16,200 bases of DNA from CAYTMY01 sp964618075 (lineage in GTDB: Bacteria > Bacillota > Clostridia > Eubacteriales > Anaerofustaceae), in assembly GCA_964618075.1 (NCBI GenBank), contig CAZTZO010000026.1, forward strand, positions 1 through 16,200, read 5' to 3'. The notes below the pieces were generated by a model that did no database searches, was not told the origin of the DNA, and saw only the letters and a list, made by a program, of their open reading frames with translations. Both the position numbers and the translations under genes were made by a program. Below are positions 1 to 7,289 of this stretch, in pieces (position 1 is the first letter of the stretch; the number at the start of each line of letters is the position of its first letter).

Positions 1-862
1 GTGTTTCATCAAAGCTTACCTTCACGCCTCTTTCGTTTAGTATTCTCTTTACGCTTTGTATGTTGTCGTTGTTTAGGTCTATTTGAGTATTATTAGAATT
101 CTTGACTTCTTTCGACTGCGAGCTTATACTATCATCAGTTGGGGAAGAAGCAAGAGACGTTTTGGACGTAATCCCGGAGGTATCACCATTGGGAACTTGC
201 GTAACCCCACTTTTTTTATTACTCAAGTATGCTGATACCACCCATATTTTTTTATATTTACTGTCTGGGATAGCTTCAACCACATAATAAGTACCGTCTA
301 TTGCTTTTGAATATTTCAATAATGGCGCCGGAACATCATTTTTGTCTTTGAACTCACGACTATAATCATAATCTCCACTGCCATTAACAACTTGTTCAAC
401 ATCGTCATAATTATCAAGAACATATCCTACACGTGCGACATCAGAAAGATTAGACATCGTGCTGTCTTTAATTCCATTCTCTCCGTGCTCTTTTTCAATG
501 TGATTAAAAGCATTTTTATTAATGAAATTATCATACTGACTATAATCTCCGCCCAATATTCTCTGCATATCAGACGCCTGCTTCTCGCCCACCTCTGATA
601 TATATACTCGCTTAAAAGCGGCGTTTTTATTACTCTTATATTCTTCAGCGGCTTTCTTCACAGAGGCATCTACTGAATCAATATATTCACTGATTGATTG
701 TTGCTTTTCTTGAGAATAATTATTAAATGATGTGTCAAATATAATGTTTGTCTCTTCTTCAAATCCCTTTTCAGCCCTTTTTATCCCTTCATCGGTTAAG
801 TTTACGTCTGAACCTTGCTCTGCTGTTCCTGTGTTATCCTCTGCGCTGTGGTGATTATTCTT
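1..862 (-). CDS. 3' part of a PBECR/MuF-C-like (phage/conjugative element) protein, runs off left edge, probably 5'-truncated
   Basis: An open frame of 287 codons reads from just after an in-frame TGA (863-865) to the left edge with no stop. The product is hydrophilic and charged. Its middle part (about 545 down to 250) carries NAFNHIEKEHG, then DVARVGYVLDNYDDVE, then a short beta-rich stretch with YYVVEAIPDSKYKKIWVVSAY, followed by a Ser/Asn/Lys-rich tail. This arrangement resembles the PBECR/MuF-C domains (barnase-EndoU-ColicinE5/D-RelE-like predicted nucleases) at the ends of large phage and conjugative-element proteins. The family call is from memory and is an inference. No ATG, GTG or TTG lies in the first 65 or so codons; the first candidates are a GTG near codon 66, a GTG at 592 and an ATG at 568, all inside the conserved-looking frame and without a strong Shine-Dalgarno. 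The gene therefore looks like the 3' remainder of a longer one, possibly a pseudogene. Confidence 0.55.
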
Positions 863-923
863 TCATCGAATACTATCTCATAATCCTATCGGAATAATAT
901 GCTTCTTTTTATAAAAATGCCTG

Positions 924-1286
924 TCAGAATTTTGTTTTCGAGCGAGCGGTTAATGCAAAAATATAGCCAAATAGTATTGCGGCGCATATGCCTGCAGCAG
1001 CCCCACTCAACCCTCCGGTAAAAACACCTATTAAGCCGTCTTTTTCTACTGCGGCTATAGTTGCCTTGACGAGCGTATAACCGAAGCCTGTCAAAGGTAT
1101 GGTAGCCCCGCACTTGCCGAACTTAACCAATGGCTCATATATACCAAGCGCAGACAATATAACCCCCGAAGAAATATATAAAACCAAAATTTCGCCTGCA
1201 ACCAGCTTTGTCGCGTCCATAATAACCTGAGCGATTAAACACAACATACCGCCTGTGATAAATACACATATTAATTCTTTTAACAT
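924..1286 (-). CDS. spoVAE: Stage V sporulation protein AE (SpoVAE/AEb)
   Basis: This 120-residue integral membrane protein belongs to the SpoVA channel, which moves calcium-dipicolinic acid into the forespore and releases it during germination. It shows hydrophobic segments at about residues 4-24, 29-50 and 88-112, and a conserved central motif (GKCGATIPLTGFG, residues 57-69). That motif is related to the one in SpoVAC, so the two are likely ancient paralogues. The length matches the family. The ATG at 1286 lies 3 bp after the spoVAD stop and is preceded by GGAG at good spacing, so translation is probably coupled. It is the last gene of the spoVA run. No clear terminator follows; instead the next 60 bp lead into what looks like a mobile-element remnant. 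Confidence 0.95.
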   Translation of the reverse strand: MLKELICVFITGGMLCLIAQVIMDATKLVAGEILVLYISSGVILSALGIYEPLVKFGKCGATIPLTGFGYTLVKATIAAVEKDGLIGVFTGGLSGAAAGICAAILFGYIFALTARSKTKF

Positions 1287-1289
1287 TTT

Positions 1290-2297
1290 TTACTCCATTC
1301 TGATTTCCACTGCATGCGCTATAGATGGAATGTTTTCGTTTTGCAAATATGTGGTAGGAGAAAGTAATGCTCCCGTCGGTATAAACAAAAGCCTGTTAAT
1401 ATTTTCTTTGCACAGTTTATTATATATATACCCGCAAAACACGCTTGCGCAGCAGCCTGCTCCGCTACCCCCGTTATTAACAAACTGATTATCATAATTA
1501 TATATAAGCTTTCCGCAGTCGTTGATATTATCGCAGTTATATCCGCAATCCTTCAATATTTCCTTCGCTATTGAAAGCCCCTCATTCGCAAGGTCTCCCG
1601 TCAGTATCAAGTCATAATCCTTACTTGTTGTATTGGTAGCCTTGAAATGTGCCATTATTGTATCAGCCGCGGCCGCTGCCATAGCTGCGCCCATGTCAAA
1701 CGGATCATGCTCGCCCATGTCCATAATACGTCCTGTTGTCATAGAAAATATCTGAGGGCCGTTACCTCCGTTACTCAAAAGAGCACATCCACAGCCTGTT
1801 ACGGTGCGTTGAGATGTTATTGGATTTTGGCAGCCAAGCTCCAAGGGCGAACGATATTGCCTTTCGGACGTGCTAAAATGGCTGGAGGCGCACACCAAAG
1901 CGTTTTCAACGACCGAGCCTTCAATAGCGCTGCTTGCTATTTGAATACCTAATGAAAAAGTTGAGCATGCGTTATATATTCCCCAAAAAGGTATATTGAA
2001 TTCTTTTGCCGCAAAGGTAGTCGCTGTAATCTGATCTAATAAGTCTCCTCCGATAAGCACGTCTATCATATCCTCGGACATATTGTTTTTTTTAATAGCT
2101 AAATCAATACATTTCTTTAAGATAAGGCTTTCCGCCTTTTCATAACTCTCGCAATTTAATAAATCGTCATTAAGACATATATCAAAATAATGATTTAAAG
2201 GGCCATCTTTTTCAAAAGGTCCGACTATGGACGCAGTTGAAACAATCGATATCGGTTTTTCGAATATTACACTTTGTCTTCCTATTCTTAACGCCAT
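1290..2297 (-). CDS. spoVAD: Stage V sporulation protein AD (SpoVAD), dipicolinic acid-binding
   Basis: This 335-residue soluble protein has a thiolase/ketoacyl-synthase-like fold. In Bacillus, SpoVAD binds dipicolinic acid and works with the membrane subunits SpoVAC and SpoVAE. Visible signatures are the N-terminal GRQSVIFEKP segment, GPFEKDGPL near residues 26-34, the NACSTFSLG segment with Cys111 where thiolases carry their nucleophile, and the C-terminal GGSGAGCCASVF stretch. Full length is normal for the family. The ATG at 2297 follows GAGGG closely, 6 bp after the spoVAC stop, and the downstream spoVAE starts 3 bp after its own stop. The three genes are therefore almost certainly one translational unit, expected to be switched on late in the forespore by sigma-G (family knowledge; I could not identify the promoter). 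Confidence 0.96.
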   Translation of the reverse strand: MALRIGRQSVIFEKPISIVSTASIVGPFEKDGPLNHYFDICLNDDLLNCESYEKAESLILKKCIDLAIKKNNMSEDMIDVLIGGDLLDQITATTFAAKEFNIPFWGIYNACSTFSLGIQIASSAIEGSVVENALVCASSHFSTSERQYRSPLELGCQNPITSQRTVTGCGCALLSNGGNGPQIFSMTTGRIMDMGEHDPFDMGAAMAAAAADTIMAHFKATNTTSKDYDLILTGDLANEGLSIAKEILKDCGYNCDNINDCGKLIYNYDNQFVNNGGSGAGCCASVFCGYIYNKLCKENINRLLFIPTGALLSPTTYLQNENIPSIAHAVEIRME

Positions 2298-2303
2298 TTT
2301 CCC

Positions 2304-2759
2304 TCACATTACAACGGTAATAATATAATAAATAATACCGACAATCCATGCGCCCACTGTTCCATAGACGATTACCGGGCCTGCTATGTTGAACATCTTA
2401 GCACCTATGCCGAACACAATGCCTTCAGATTTAAATTCCATCGCACACGCCACTACAGAGTTTGCAAAACCTGTTATCGGGACTATAGAGCCTGCGCCTG
2501 CTACCTTTCCTATTTTGTCGTAAACACCGACAGAAGTGAGAAAGGAACCAATAAAAACAAGGATAATAGTCGTCAATATCGACGCTTTATCGTATGAAAT
2601 TCCGTTGTTATAACAAATATCAGTTATTATTTGTCCTGTTGTGCAAATAAATCCGCCCACTAGAAATGCAAAAACGCCATTTCTTACATATTTTGGTTTC
2701 GGCTTGTTATTCTCTTTTGCTTTTAAAAAGCTCTTTTTTATTGTTTCTTTATTATCCAT
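2304..2759 (-). CDS. spoVAC: Stage V sporulation protein AC (SpoVAC)
   Basis: This 151-residue membrane protein is the channel-forming SpoVA subunit; in Bacillus it behaves as a mechanosensitive channel for dipicolinic acid. A Lys/Asn-rich cytoplasmic tail (residues 1-26) precedes hydrophobic segments at about 28-48, 60-80 and 125-150. Between them lies the conserved AGAGSIVPITGFANSVV motif (about 87-103). It starts with ATG, with an AAAGG element 6 nt upstream. A perfect hairpin ends only about 11 nt before the start codon, between this gene and sigF, which suggests that spoVA expression is separated from the earlier spoIIA transcript. It is the first gene of spoVAC-spoVAD-spoVAE. Confidence 0.95.
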   Translation of the reverse strand: MDNKETIKKSFLKAKENNKPKPKYVRNGVFAFLVGGFICTTGQIITDICYNNGISYDKASILTTIILVFIGSFLTSVGVYDKIGKVAGAGSIVPITGFANSVVACAMEFKSEGIVFGIGAKMFNIAGPVIVYGTVGAWIVGIIYYIITVVM

Positions 2760-2770
2760 TTTTTTCCTTT

Positions 2771-2805
2771 ATAAAAATAAGACATTCGACATGTCTTATT
2801 TTTAT
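2771..2805 (-). terminator. Perfect inverted repeat between sigF and spoVAC (probable terminator or attenuator)
   Basis: A 15-bp perfect stem (2771-2785 with 2791-2805) encloses a 5-nt loop. In the minus-strand RNA the 3' arm ends in UUAUUUUUAU, so the U-rich tract forms part of the stem, as in many low-GC intrinsic terminators. It lies 14 bp after the sigF stop and 11 bp before the spoVAC start. Reading as a terminator that isolates the early spoIIA transcript is an inference. Confidence 0.7.
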
Positions 2806-2819
2806 CTATATACTTGATA

Positions 2820-3569
2820 TTATTCAGGATAGTTTTTATTTCTTATTTCTTCCAATATGCGCTTTTCAACTCTTGAGATCTGCACTTGTGAAACGCCCAT
2901 AAGCTTGGCAACTTCACTTTGTGTCATGTTTTTTATGTACCTAAGCACGATTATCTGTCTTTTTTCTTTCTCCAGTGATTGGAGAGAATTCTTTAGATCA
3001 ATTAACTCAATTATTTTATCTGTACGATCTTCATCTTCAGGCACGACGTCCTGTTTTAATTTGTCATTATTTTCATCTGAAAATGCTTTTGCCTGTAGGT
3101 ATTCCGGTTCCATGCATGCATTTATAGCCAGACAGACATCTTCATATTCCTCATTTATATTTTTAGCAATTTCATATAAGCTTATAGGTTCATCTGAAAT
3201 ACATGATAATCGATTTTGTTCTCTTTTTATTTTTATATGTATATTTTTGAGCCGTCTGCTGACTTTTATTATTCCGTCGTCTCTGAAATGTCGCTGCAAT
3301 TCTCCGTTGATTATATATACTGCATAAGTCGAAAATTTTGTATTATATGAAAAGTCAAACCTTTTGATAGCTTTGATTAACCCAATGACCCCGATCTGCG
3401 TGAGGTCTTCGGCGGACTCCCCTGCGAAATAAAACTTCTTTATCAGGCTGTTTACCAAAGGCATATTTTTTTGAACAAGAAGATTCATTGCTTCCTTATC
3501 TTTATTTTGCGCTTTTGTTATCAATTCCTCGGAGTAGTATTCATTTTCGTGTAATTCACAACAACTCAT
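2820..3569 (-). CDS. sigF: RNA polymerase sigma-F factor (forespore-specific)
   Basis: This is the first compartment-specific sigma factor of sporulation, active in the forespore and held inactive by SpoIIAB until SpoIIAA releases it. The 249-residue product has sigma region 2 at about 32-100 (AEDLTQIGVIGLIKAIKRFD, then RDDGIIKVSRRLK), a region 3 linker, and region 4 at about 195-245 with the helix-turn-helix MTQSEVAKLMGVSQVQISRVE. The Cys/Glu-rich N-terminus lacks the sequence typical of sigma-G, and the position after spoIIAB settles the assignment. The ATG overlaps the end of spoIIAB by 14 nt, indicating translational coupling. A small oddity is YIINGELQRHFRDD in the core-binding/-10 region, where sigma-F proteins usually read closer to MIIGEIQRFIRDD. 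Confidence 0.96.
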   Translation of the reverse strand: MSCCELHENEYYSEELITKAQNKDKEAMNLLVQKNMPLVNSLIKKFYFAGESAEDLTQIGVIGLIKAIKRFDFSYNTKFSTYAVYIINGELQRHFRDDGIIKVSRRLKNIHIKIKREQNRLSCISDEPISLYEIAKNINEEYEDVCLAINACMEPEYLQAKAFSDENNDKLKQDVVPEDEDRTDKIIELIDLKNSLQSLEKEKRQIIVLRYIKNMTQSEVAKLMGVSQVQISRVEKRILEEIRNKNYPE

Positions 3570-3999
3570 CGCAAAGATTTCGGGCTTCTATATTTTTTGT
3601 CATGATGACCGTAGTGCCGAAGGCTCTGGAAGAAATAACCTCCATTGTATCCATAAAGCTCTCCATTATAGTAAATCCCATTCCCGAGCGCTCCATATCA
3701 GGCTTTGATGTATAAAGTGGCTCCTTGGCCTGTTCTATATCTTCAATCCCCTTTCCTTTGTCACTTATTTTTACCGTAAGAAGAGTATCCTCTATTACAG
3801 CCGTCATCTCCACACTGCCTTGTGAGCCTTCATATCCATGTATGACGGCGTTCGTAACTGCTTCTGATACACTTGTCTTGATATCCGCCAAATCGTTTAA
3901 AGAAGGACTCAGACCGAGTACAAAAGAGGCTATGGCATTCCTTGCCAATAATTCGTTTTCCGCTATGCCCTTAAACTTTAGATGCATATAATTATTCAT
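3556..3999 (-). CDS. spoIIAB: Anti-sigma-F factor and SpoIIAA kinase SpoIIAB
   Basis: SpoIIAB is a GHKL-family serine kinase that binds and inhibits sigma-F and phosphorylates SpoIIAA. The 147 residues show the N-box with SEAVTNAVIHG (E46, N50), the G1 box DKGKG (80-84), an ATP-lid segment with TSKPDMERSGMGF (97-109) and a C-terminal strand. Length and N-terminus (MNNYMHLKF, comparable to the MKNEMHLEF-like start known from Bacillus) support the ATG at 3999, preceded by GGCGG at 6 nt. It follows spoIIAA by 17 nt and overlaps sigF by 14 nt, the canonical partner-switch operon order. Confidence 0.97.
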   Translation of the reverse strand: MNNYMHLKFKGIAENELLARNAIASFVLGLSPSLNDLADIKTSVSEAVTNAVIHGYEGSQGSVEMTAVIEDTLLTVKISDKGKGIEDIEQAKEPLYTSKPDMERSGMGFTIMESFMDTMEVISSRAFGTTVIMTKNIEARNLCDELL

Positions 4000-4016
4000 A
4001 CAAAACCGCCGTTTCC

Positions 4017-4370
4017 TTATATTAATGCTTTCAAACGCAGCTGCTCAAGAGCCTCATCATCACTGTCCGCAAAACCGAACAAATTCAAAACTCCCGACAT
4101 TTTCAAAATGCGTTTTATGTTATTATCTTCAAGGATAAGACAAGCGCTACCTCCTCGCTGTTTTATTTGTTTATATCTGCCTATAAGAAGCCCTATTCCG
4201 GCAGAATCCATAAAGCTTACTTGAAGCATATCGAATACTAGATTTCTTATATCCTTTTTAAAGAGAAGATAATCAATTTTCTCTTTGATCTTTACGCTTG
4301 AGCAGTCGTCAAGATCACCTTCAAGTCTGATTATGACGGTATTGCCGATGATTTTTGCTTTGAACCCCAT
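4017..4370 (-). CDS. spoIIAA: Anti-sigma-F factor antagonist SpoIIAA (STAS domain)
   Basis: This small STAS-domain protein, when unphosphorylated, displaces sigma-F from SpoIIAB; the phosphatase SpoIIE regenerates it. The 117 residues contain the STAS core and the phosphorylation loop MDSAGIGLLIGRY, in which Ser56 is the expected phosphorylated serine. The ATG at 4370 is preceded by GAGG at 5 nt. The gene begins only 14 bp after the stop of a MerR-like gene, so either a promoter lies inside that gene or the two share a transcript. I looked for a sigma-H type promoter (AGGA...GAAT) immediately upstream and did not find a convincing one. Confidence 0.97.
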   Translation of the reverse strand: MGFKAKIIGNTVIIRLEGDLDDCSSVKIKEKIDYLLFKKDIRNLVFDMLQVSFMDSAGIGLLIGRYKQIKQRGGSACLILEDNNIKRILKMSGVLNLFGFADSDDEALEQLRLKALI

Positions 4371-4384
4371 GTTTGCCTCTCTGT

Positions 4385-4903
4385 TTAAATTTTAAAAAGT
4401 CTTTTTTGCCCTGCCTTCTTTATATTTGTCAGCCTTTCTCTTGTCTCAACCAATTCATACGTTTTTTGTTTTAGCTTTGTTTTTAATAATTCATTTTCTT
4501 TTATCAGCTCGTTCTTTTCCATACACTCGCCACTTGATTTAATATCTATTATCTCGTCGCGCAGCTTTGAAATAATTTCGTATATTTCAGCAAGGTTTCT
4601 TTCGCCTTCGTTTTGATTGTCTGATTGCGTATTTTCATCCGATAATATATCGTCTGTATCTTTATATGACATTTTATTTATGCGTTCTGAATTCAATACG
4701 GCTTTTATTTGCGCATTTGTATATCCATCATTTTTCAATCTGTCTATATACCTAAACTTTTCCATCTCACGGGATGTGTATATCCGTCTGTTTGATTCGC
4801 TTCGCGGTATCGACAGATTAAATTCACTTTCATAAAAACGCAGGTATGATTTATTACAATTTAATATTCTCGCTGCTTGACCGATCAATAAACCTTCATT
4901 CAA
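4385..4903 (-). CDS. MerR-type HTH protein with C-terminal coiled coil
   Basis: The 172-residue product has an N-terminal MerR-like winged helix-turn-helix (about 5-70): LIGQAARILNCNKSYLRFYE, a wing with SNRRIYTSREM, and the helical YIDRLKNDGYTNAQIKAVL. A polar linker (75-100) follows, then a Glu/Lys/Leu-rich segment predicted to be coiled coil (about 102-168). There is no effector domain with metal-binding cysteines. The architecture recalls MerR-like proteins such as RacA that bind DNA without sensing a ligand, but I cannot assign it to a named family. The start is TTG at 4903: AGAGG lies 8 nt upstream, and the HTH begins at residue 5, so no shorter start works (the next Met is residue 47). 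That ribosome binding site sits inside a hairpin arm. Location right before spoIIAA suggests a link to early sporulation, which is inference. Confidence 0.85.
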   Translation of the reverse strand: MNEGLLIGQAARILNCNKSYLRFYESEFNLSIPRSESNRRIYTSREMEKFRYIDRLKNDGYTNAQIKAVLNSERINKMSYKDTDDILSDENTQSDNQNEGERNLAEIYEIISKLRDEIIDIKSSGECMEKNELIKENELLKTKLKQKTYELVETRERLTNIKKAGQKRLFKI

Positions 4904-4909
4904 AATAAA

Positions 4910-4934
4910 AACCTCTGAATTGATTTCAGAGGTT
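4910..4934 (-). terminator. Hairpin plus U-tract between thiI and the MerR-like gene; 3' arm holds the MerR-gene RBS
   Basis: A perfect 10-bp stem (4910-4919 with 4925-4934) encloses a 5-nt loop, and TTTTTATTTT follows in minus-strand sense, as expected for an intrinsic terminator of the thiI operon. The 3' arm ends in TTCAGAGGTT, and the AGAGG within it is the only good ribosome binding site for the TTG start 8 nt downstream. If the hairpin is transcribed it would also hide that site. Confidence 0.75.
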
Positions 4935-4943
4935 AATATAACA
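4935..4943 (-). promoter_or_regulatory. Possible extended -10 promoter element for the MerR-like gene (and spoIIA)
   Basis: In minus-strand sense the sequence reads TGTTATATT, an extended -10 (TG-N-TATATT), directly before the hairpin. No good -35 hexamer lies 17 bp upstream, where the DNA is a T-tract/A-tract. Transcription from here would begin within the inverted repeat, giving a short leader. Tentative. Confidence 0.35.
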
Positions 4944-4986
4944 TTGTTTTTTTAAAAAAAATCGTGAAAGATGTCACTGAATAAAA

Positions 4987-6144
4987 CTATTCCAAATTTA
5001 TCATTTCAATATTCTTCATTGTTTCATCGATTAATGCTTGTACATCAAGTTTTTTTTCTTCGTCCAATACCTTTGAGAGTACAGGCTTGGTTTGCGGATG
5101 CTTCGGAACAAAAATAGTACAACAATCTTCATACGGCTCTATTGAGATGTCATATGTATCAATATGGTTTGCGTATTTGATGATCTCGTTTTTATCCATT
5201 GCAATGAGCGGGCGAAGAATCGGCATTGTTACAGAAGCATCAGTAGCTATAATGCTTTCTGTAGTTTGTGAGGCAACCTGTCCGAGGCTTTCTCCGGTAA
5301 TGATCATTTGTATATTGTTGTCGTATGCATACTGCTCGGCACATTTGAGCATGAACCTTCTTAGAATAACCGTCAGATAGGTTTCATTGCATTCTTTGAT
5401 TATTTGCTGCTGGATTTTTGTTAAAGAAATCATCGATATATCAAAACCGTTGTTGTAAGAAGCTAATTTTTTGCCGATATCAATTACCTTTTCTTTAGCG
5501 TTCAAGCTAGTAAAAGGATATGAATGGAAATGTACACCCGTCAGCTTCATGCCACGTTTTGCTATAAGGTATGCCGCTACAGGACTGTCTATGCCTCCTG
5601 ATAATAAAACCGCACCTTTTGAACTTGTGCCCATAGGCAAACCGCTTTCTCCGTTTATATTTTTATAAGTAATATATGCGTTTTCGCGTATTTCCACTTC
5701 TATAAGTATATCGGGCTTATGTACGTCTACCTTCAGGCTTTTTCTTTTTAATATATAAGCCCCTATCTCGCGTGATATCTCCGGAGAAGTCATTGGATAC
5801 TGTTTATCTGATCTTCTTGCTTCAATCTTAAAGGTTTCGCCATCCAGTTTTTCGATAAGCTCAAATGCGACTTTCTCAATATTTTCAAAGGCTTTATCCG
5901 TTTTGACGGCACAAGTTATATAGACAATTCCAAAAACCTTTTTCAGACGCTCTATTATGTCTTCTTCATTTTTCGCATCAATATTTTCAACGGTTATTCT
6001 ACCCTGTATTTTGTTGATTCTGAGGTTCTTGTATATCCAAAGAGCTTTTTTTATATTCTTGACAAGAGTATCAATAAAATAGTTTCTGTTTAAGCCTTTT
6101 AAATTGATTTCACCGTATTTTATAAGAAGTAATTTTTCCATCAT
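4987..6144 (-). CDS. thiI: tRNA 4-thiouridine synthase ThiI
   Basis: ThiI adenylates U8 of tRNA and transfers sulfur from a cysteine desulfurase to make 4-thiouridine; some ThiI proteins also serve thiazole synthesis. The 385 residues comprise an N-terminal ferredoxin-like segment (LIKYGEINLKG, 7-17), a THUMP domain (about 60-165) and a PP-loop ATPase domain with SGGIDSPVA (182-190), followed by GESLGQVASQT and PYEDCCTIFVP. The C-terminal rhodanese domain of the E. coli enzyme is absent, as is usual in Bacillota, so this form acts on tRNA rather than requiring the rhodanese cysteine. The first ATG overlaps the stop of the cysteine desulfurase gene (TAATG); an adjacent second ATG has better spacing from the AGGAG site and could be the real start. 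The neighbouring desulfurase is its probable sulfur donor. Confidence 0.95.
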   Translation of the reverse strand: MMEKLLLIKYGEINLKGLNRNYFIDTLVKNIKKALWIYKNLRINKIQGRITVENIDAKNEEDIIERLKKVFGIVYITCAVKTDKAFENIEKVAFELIEKLDGETFKIEARRSDKQYPMTSPEISREIGAYILKRKSLKVDVHKPDILIEVEIRENAYITYKNINGESGLPMGTSSKGAVLLSGGIDSPVAAYLIAKRGMKLTGVHFHSYPFTSLNAKEKVIDIGKKLASYNNGFDISMISLTKIQQQIIKECNETYLTVILRRFMLKCAEQYAYDNNIQMIITGESLGQVASQTTESIIATDASVTMPILRPLIAMDKNEIIKYANHIDTYDISIEPYEDCCTIFVPKHPQTKPVLSKVLDEEKKLDVQALIDETMKNIEMINLE

Positions 6145-7289
6145 TATCTCCTCATTGATATAAGCGTATTTACAGCCTGCTTCAACTCATCGACAAATAT
6201 ATTTGTCTCATCGACAGTATTAAATTCAGACAAGCTGATTCTTATAGTTCCGTCTATCATTTCCTTACTGATTCCCATTGACGATAATACGCCGGTATGC
6301 TTTTTATGAGAAGAACATGCTGAAGAAGTTGAGATAAATATATTTTTTTGCTCAAGCATATGTAAAAGCACCTCGCCCTTAAGCCCCGGAAAAGAAACGC
6401 TTATAATATGCGAAGAAAACTGCGCGCTTTCAGGCTTCGTGTTTATAGTAGCATACTCCGATAATTCACGATGTATCCTTTTGATTATATTGTCTCTCAT
6501 TTCTGTAACGTACGTTTGATACTTTGACACATCGGCAATCTCACATGCCTTACCCATTGCGCCTATAAGAGGAGTGTTTATCGTACCGCTTCTGTTGTTA
6601 TTCTGTTGTCCTCCGCCAAGCATTTGCGGTATCAAAGTAGTATTCTTTTTGCAAATCAGCGCGCCTACACCCTTTGGCCCATGGAATTTATGTGCGCTTA
6701 TTGTAATAAAGTCTGCATCTTTTAAATCAAGATTTAACTTTGCGAACCCTTGTACAGCGTCGACATGAAGCATTACATTCGGGTATTCGGACTTGATACG
6801 CTTGAACAAGCCGGGGATATCCTGAATTACTCCTGTCTCGTTGTTTACAAGCATAATACTTATTAGCTTTGTATCGCTGTTAATGCTACTTATGATTTCG
6901 TCTGTATCTATTATTCCGCAGGAATCAACGCCAACTATGGTTGTTGTGGCGCCTTTTCTTTTCAAGTATTCGACTGTTTGCGCAACACACGGATGTTCTA
7001 TAGCACTCGTTATTATATGTACTTTTCGAATATCATCGTATTTTTCGGCTGTACCTTTTATACATAAATTCGCCGATTCCGTTGCACCTGAAGTGAAAAT
7101 CACTGTTCGATCGTTAAGTCCCGCAAGCTTTAAAACCTCTTGCTCAGCATACTTTAACGTTTTAGCGCACTCAAAGCCAAATTTATGCAGCGAGGACGGG
7201 TTTGCGTAGCTGTTTTTCATATAATCATACAGATAATCTGTTACTTCATCATAAGGCTTTGTTGAAGCCGCATTGTCAAAATAAATCAT
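6144..7289 (-). CDS. Cysteine desulfurase (NifS/IscS family), ThiI partner
   Basis: This PLP-dependent class V aminotransferase-fold enzyme converts L-cysteine to alanine and an enzyme-bound persulfide. The 381 residues show YFDNAAST at the N-terminus, TSGATESAN (66-74), the PLP-ring-stacking His in EHP (99), HVDAVQ (175-180), the Schiff-base lysine in SAHKFHGPKG (K201) and the catalytic loop STSSACSSHKK with Cys325. The extended loop is of the group I type. The segment GGGQQNNNRSGT (225-236) departs slightly from the usual GGGQE-x-G-x-RSGT. It overlaps the preceding racemase-family gene and the following thiI by one base each (TAATG), so it is a dedicated partner of ThiI in a translationally coupled operon rather than part of an isc/suf cluster, none of which is visible here. 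Confidence 0.94.
   Translation of the reverse strand: MIYFDNAASTKPYDEVTDYLYDYMKNSYANPSSLHKFGFECAKTLKYAEQEVLKLAGLNDRTVIFTSGATESANLCIKGTAEKYDDIRKVHIITSAIEHPCVAQTVEYLKRKGATTTIVGVDSCGIIDTDEIISSINSDTKLISIMLVNNETGVIQDIPGLFKRIKSEYPNVMLHVDAVQGFAKLNLDLKDADFITISAHKFHGPKGVGALICKKNTTLIPQMLGGGQQNNNRSGTINTPLIGAMGKACEIADVSKYQTYVTEMRDNIIKRIHRELSEYATINTKPESAQFSSHIISVSFPGLKGEVLLHMLEQKNIFISTSSACSSHKKHTGVLSSMGISKEMIDGTIRISLSEFNTVDETNIFVDELKQAVNTLISMRR

Noticed and set aside
102..598. Short plus-strand frames in the left 600 bases
   Set aside because: They are antisense to the long minus-strand frame, which has a coherent, domain-like translation.
886..1113. 75-codon minus-strand frame overlapping spoVAE
   Set aside because: Arg/Cys-rich shadow of spoVAE with no plausible start signal or recognisable domain.
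1647..1952. 101-codon plus-strand frame inside spoVAD
   Set aside because: Antisense shadow of a strongly conserved gene, Cys/His-rich by frame bias, without a ribosome binding site that stands out.
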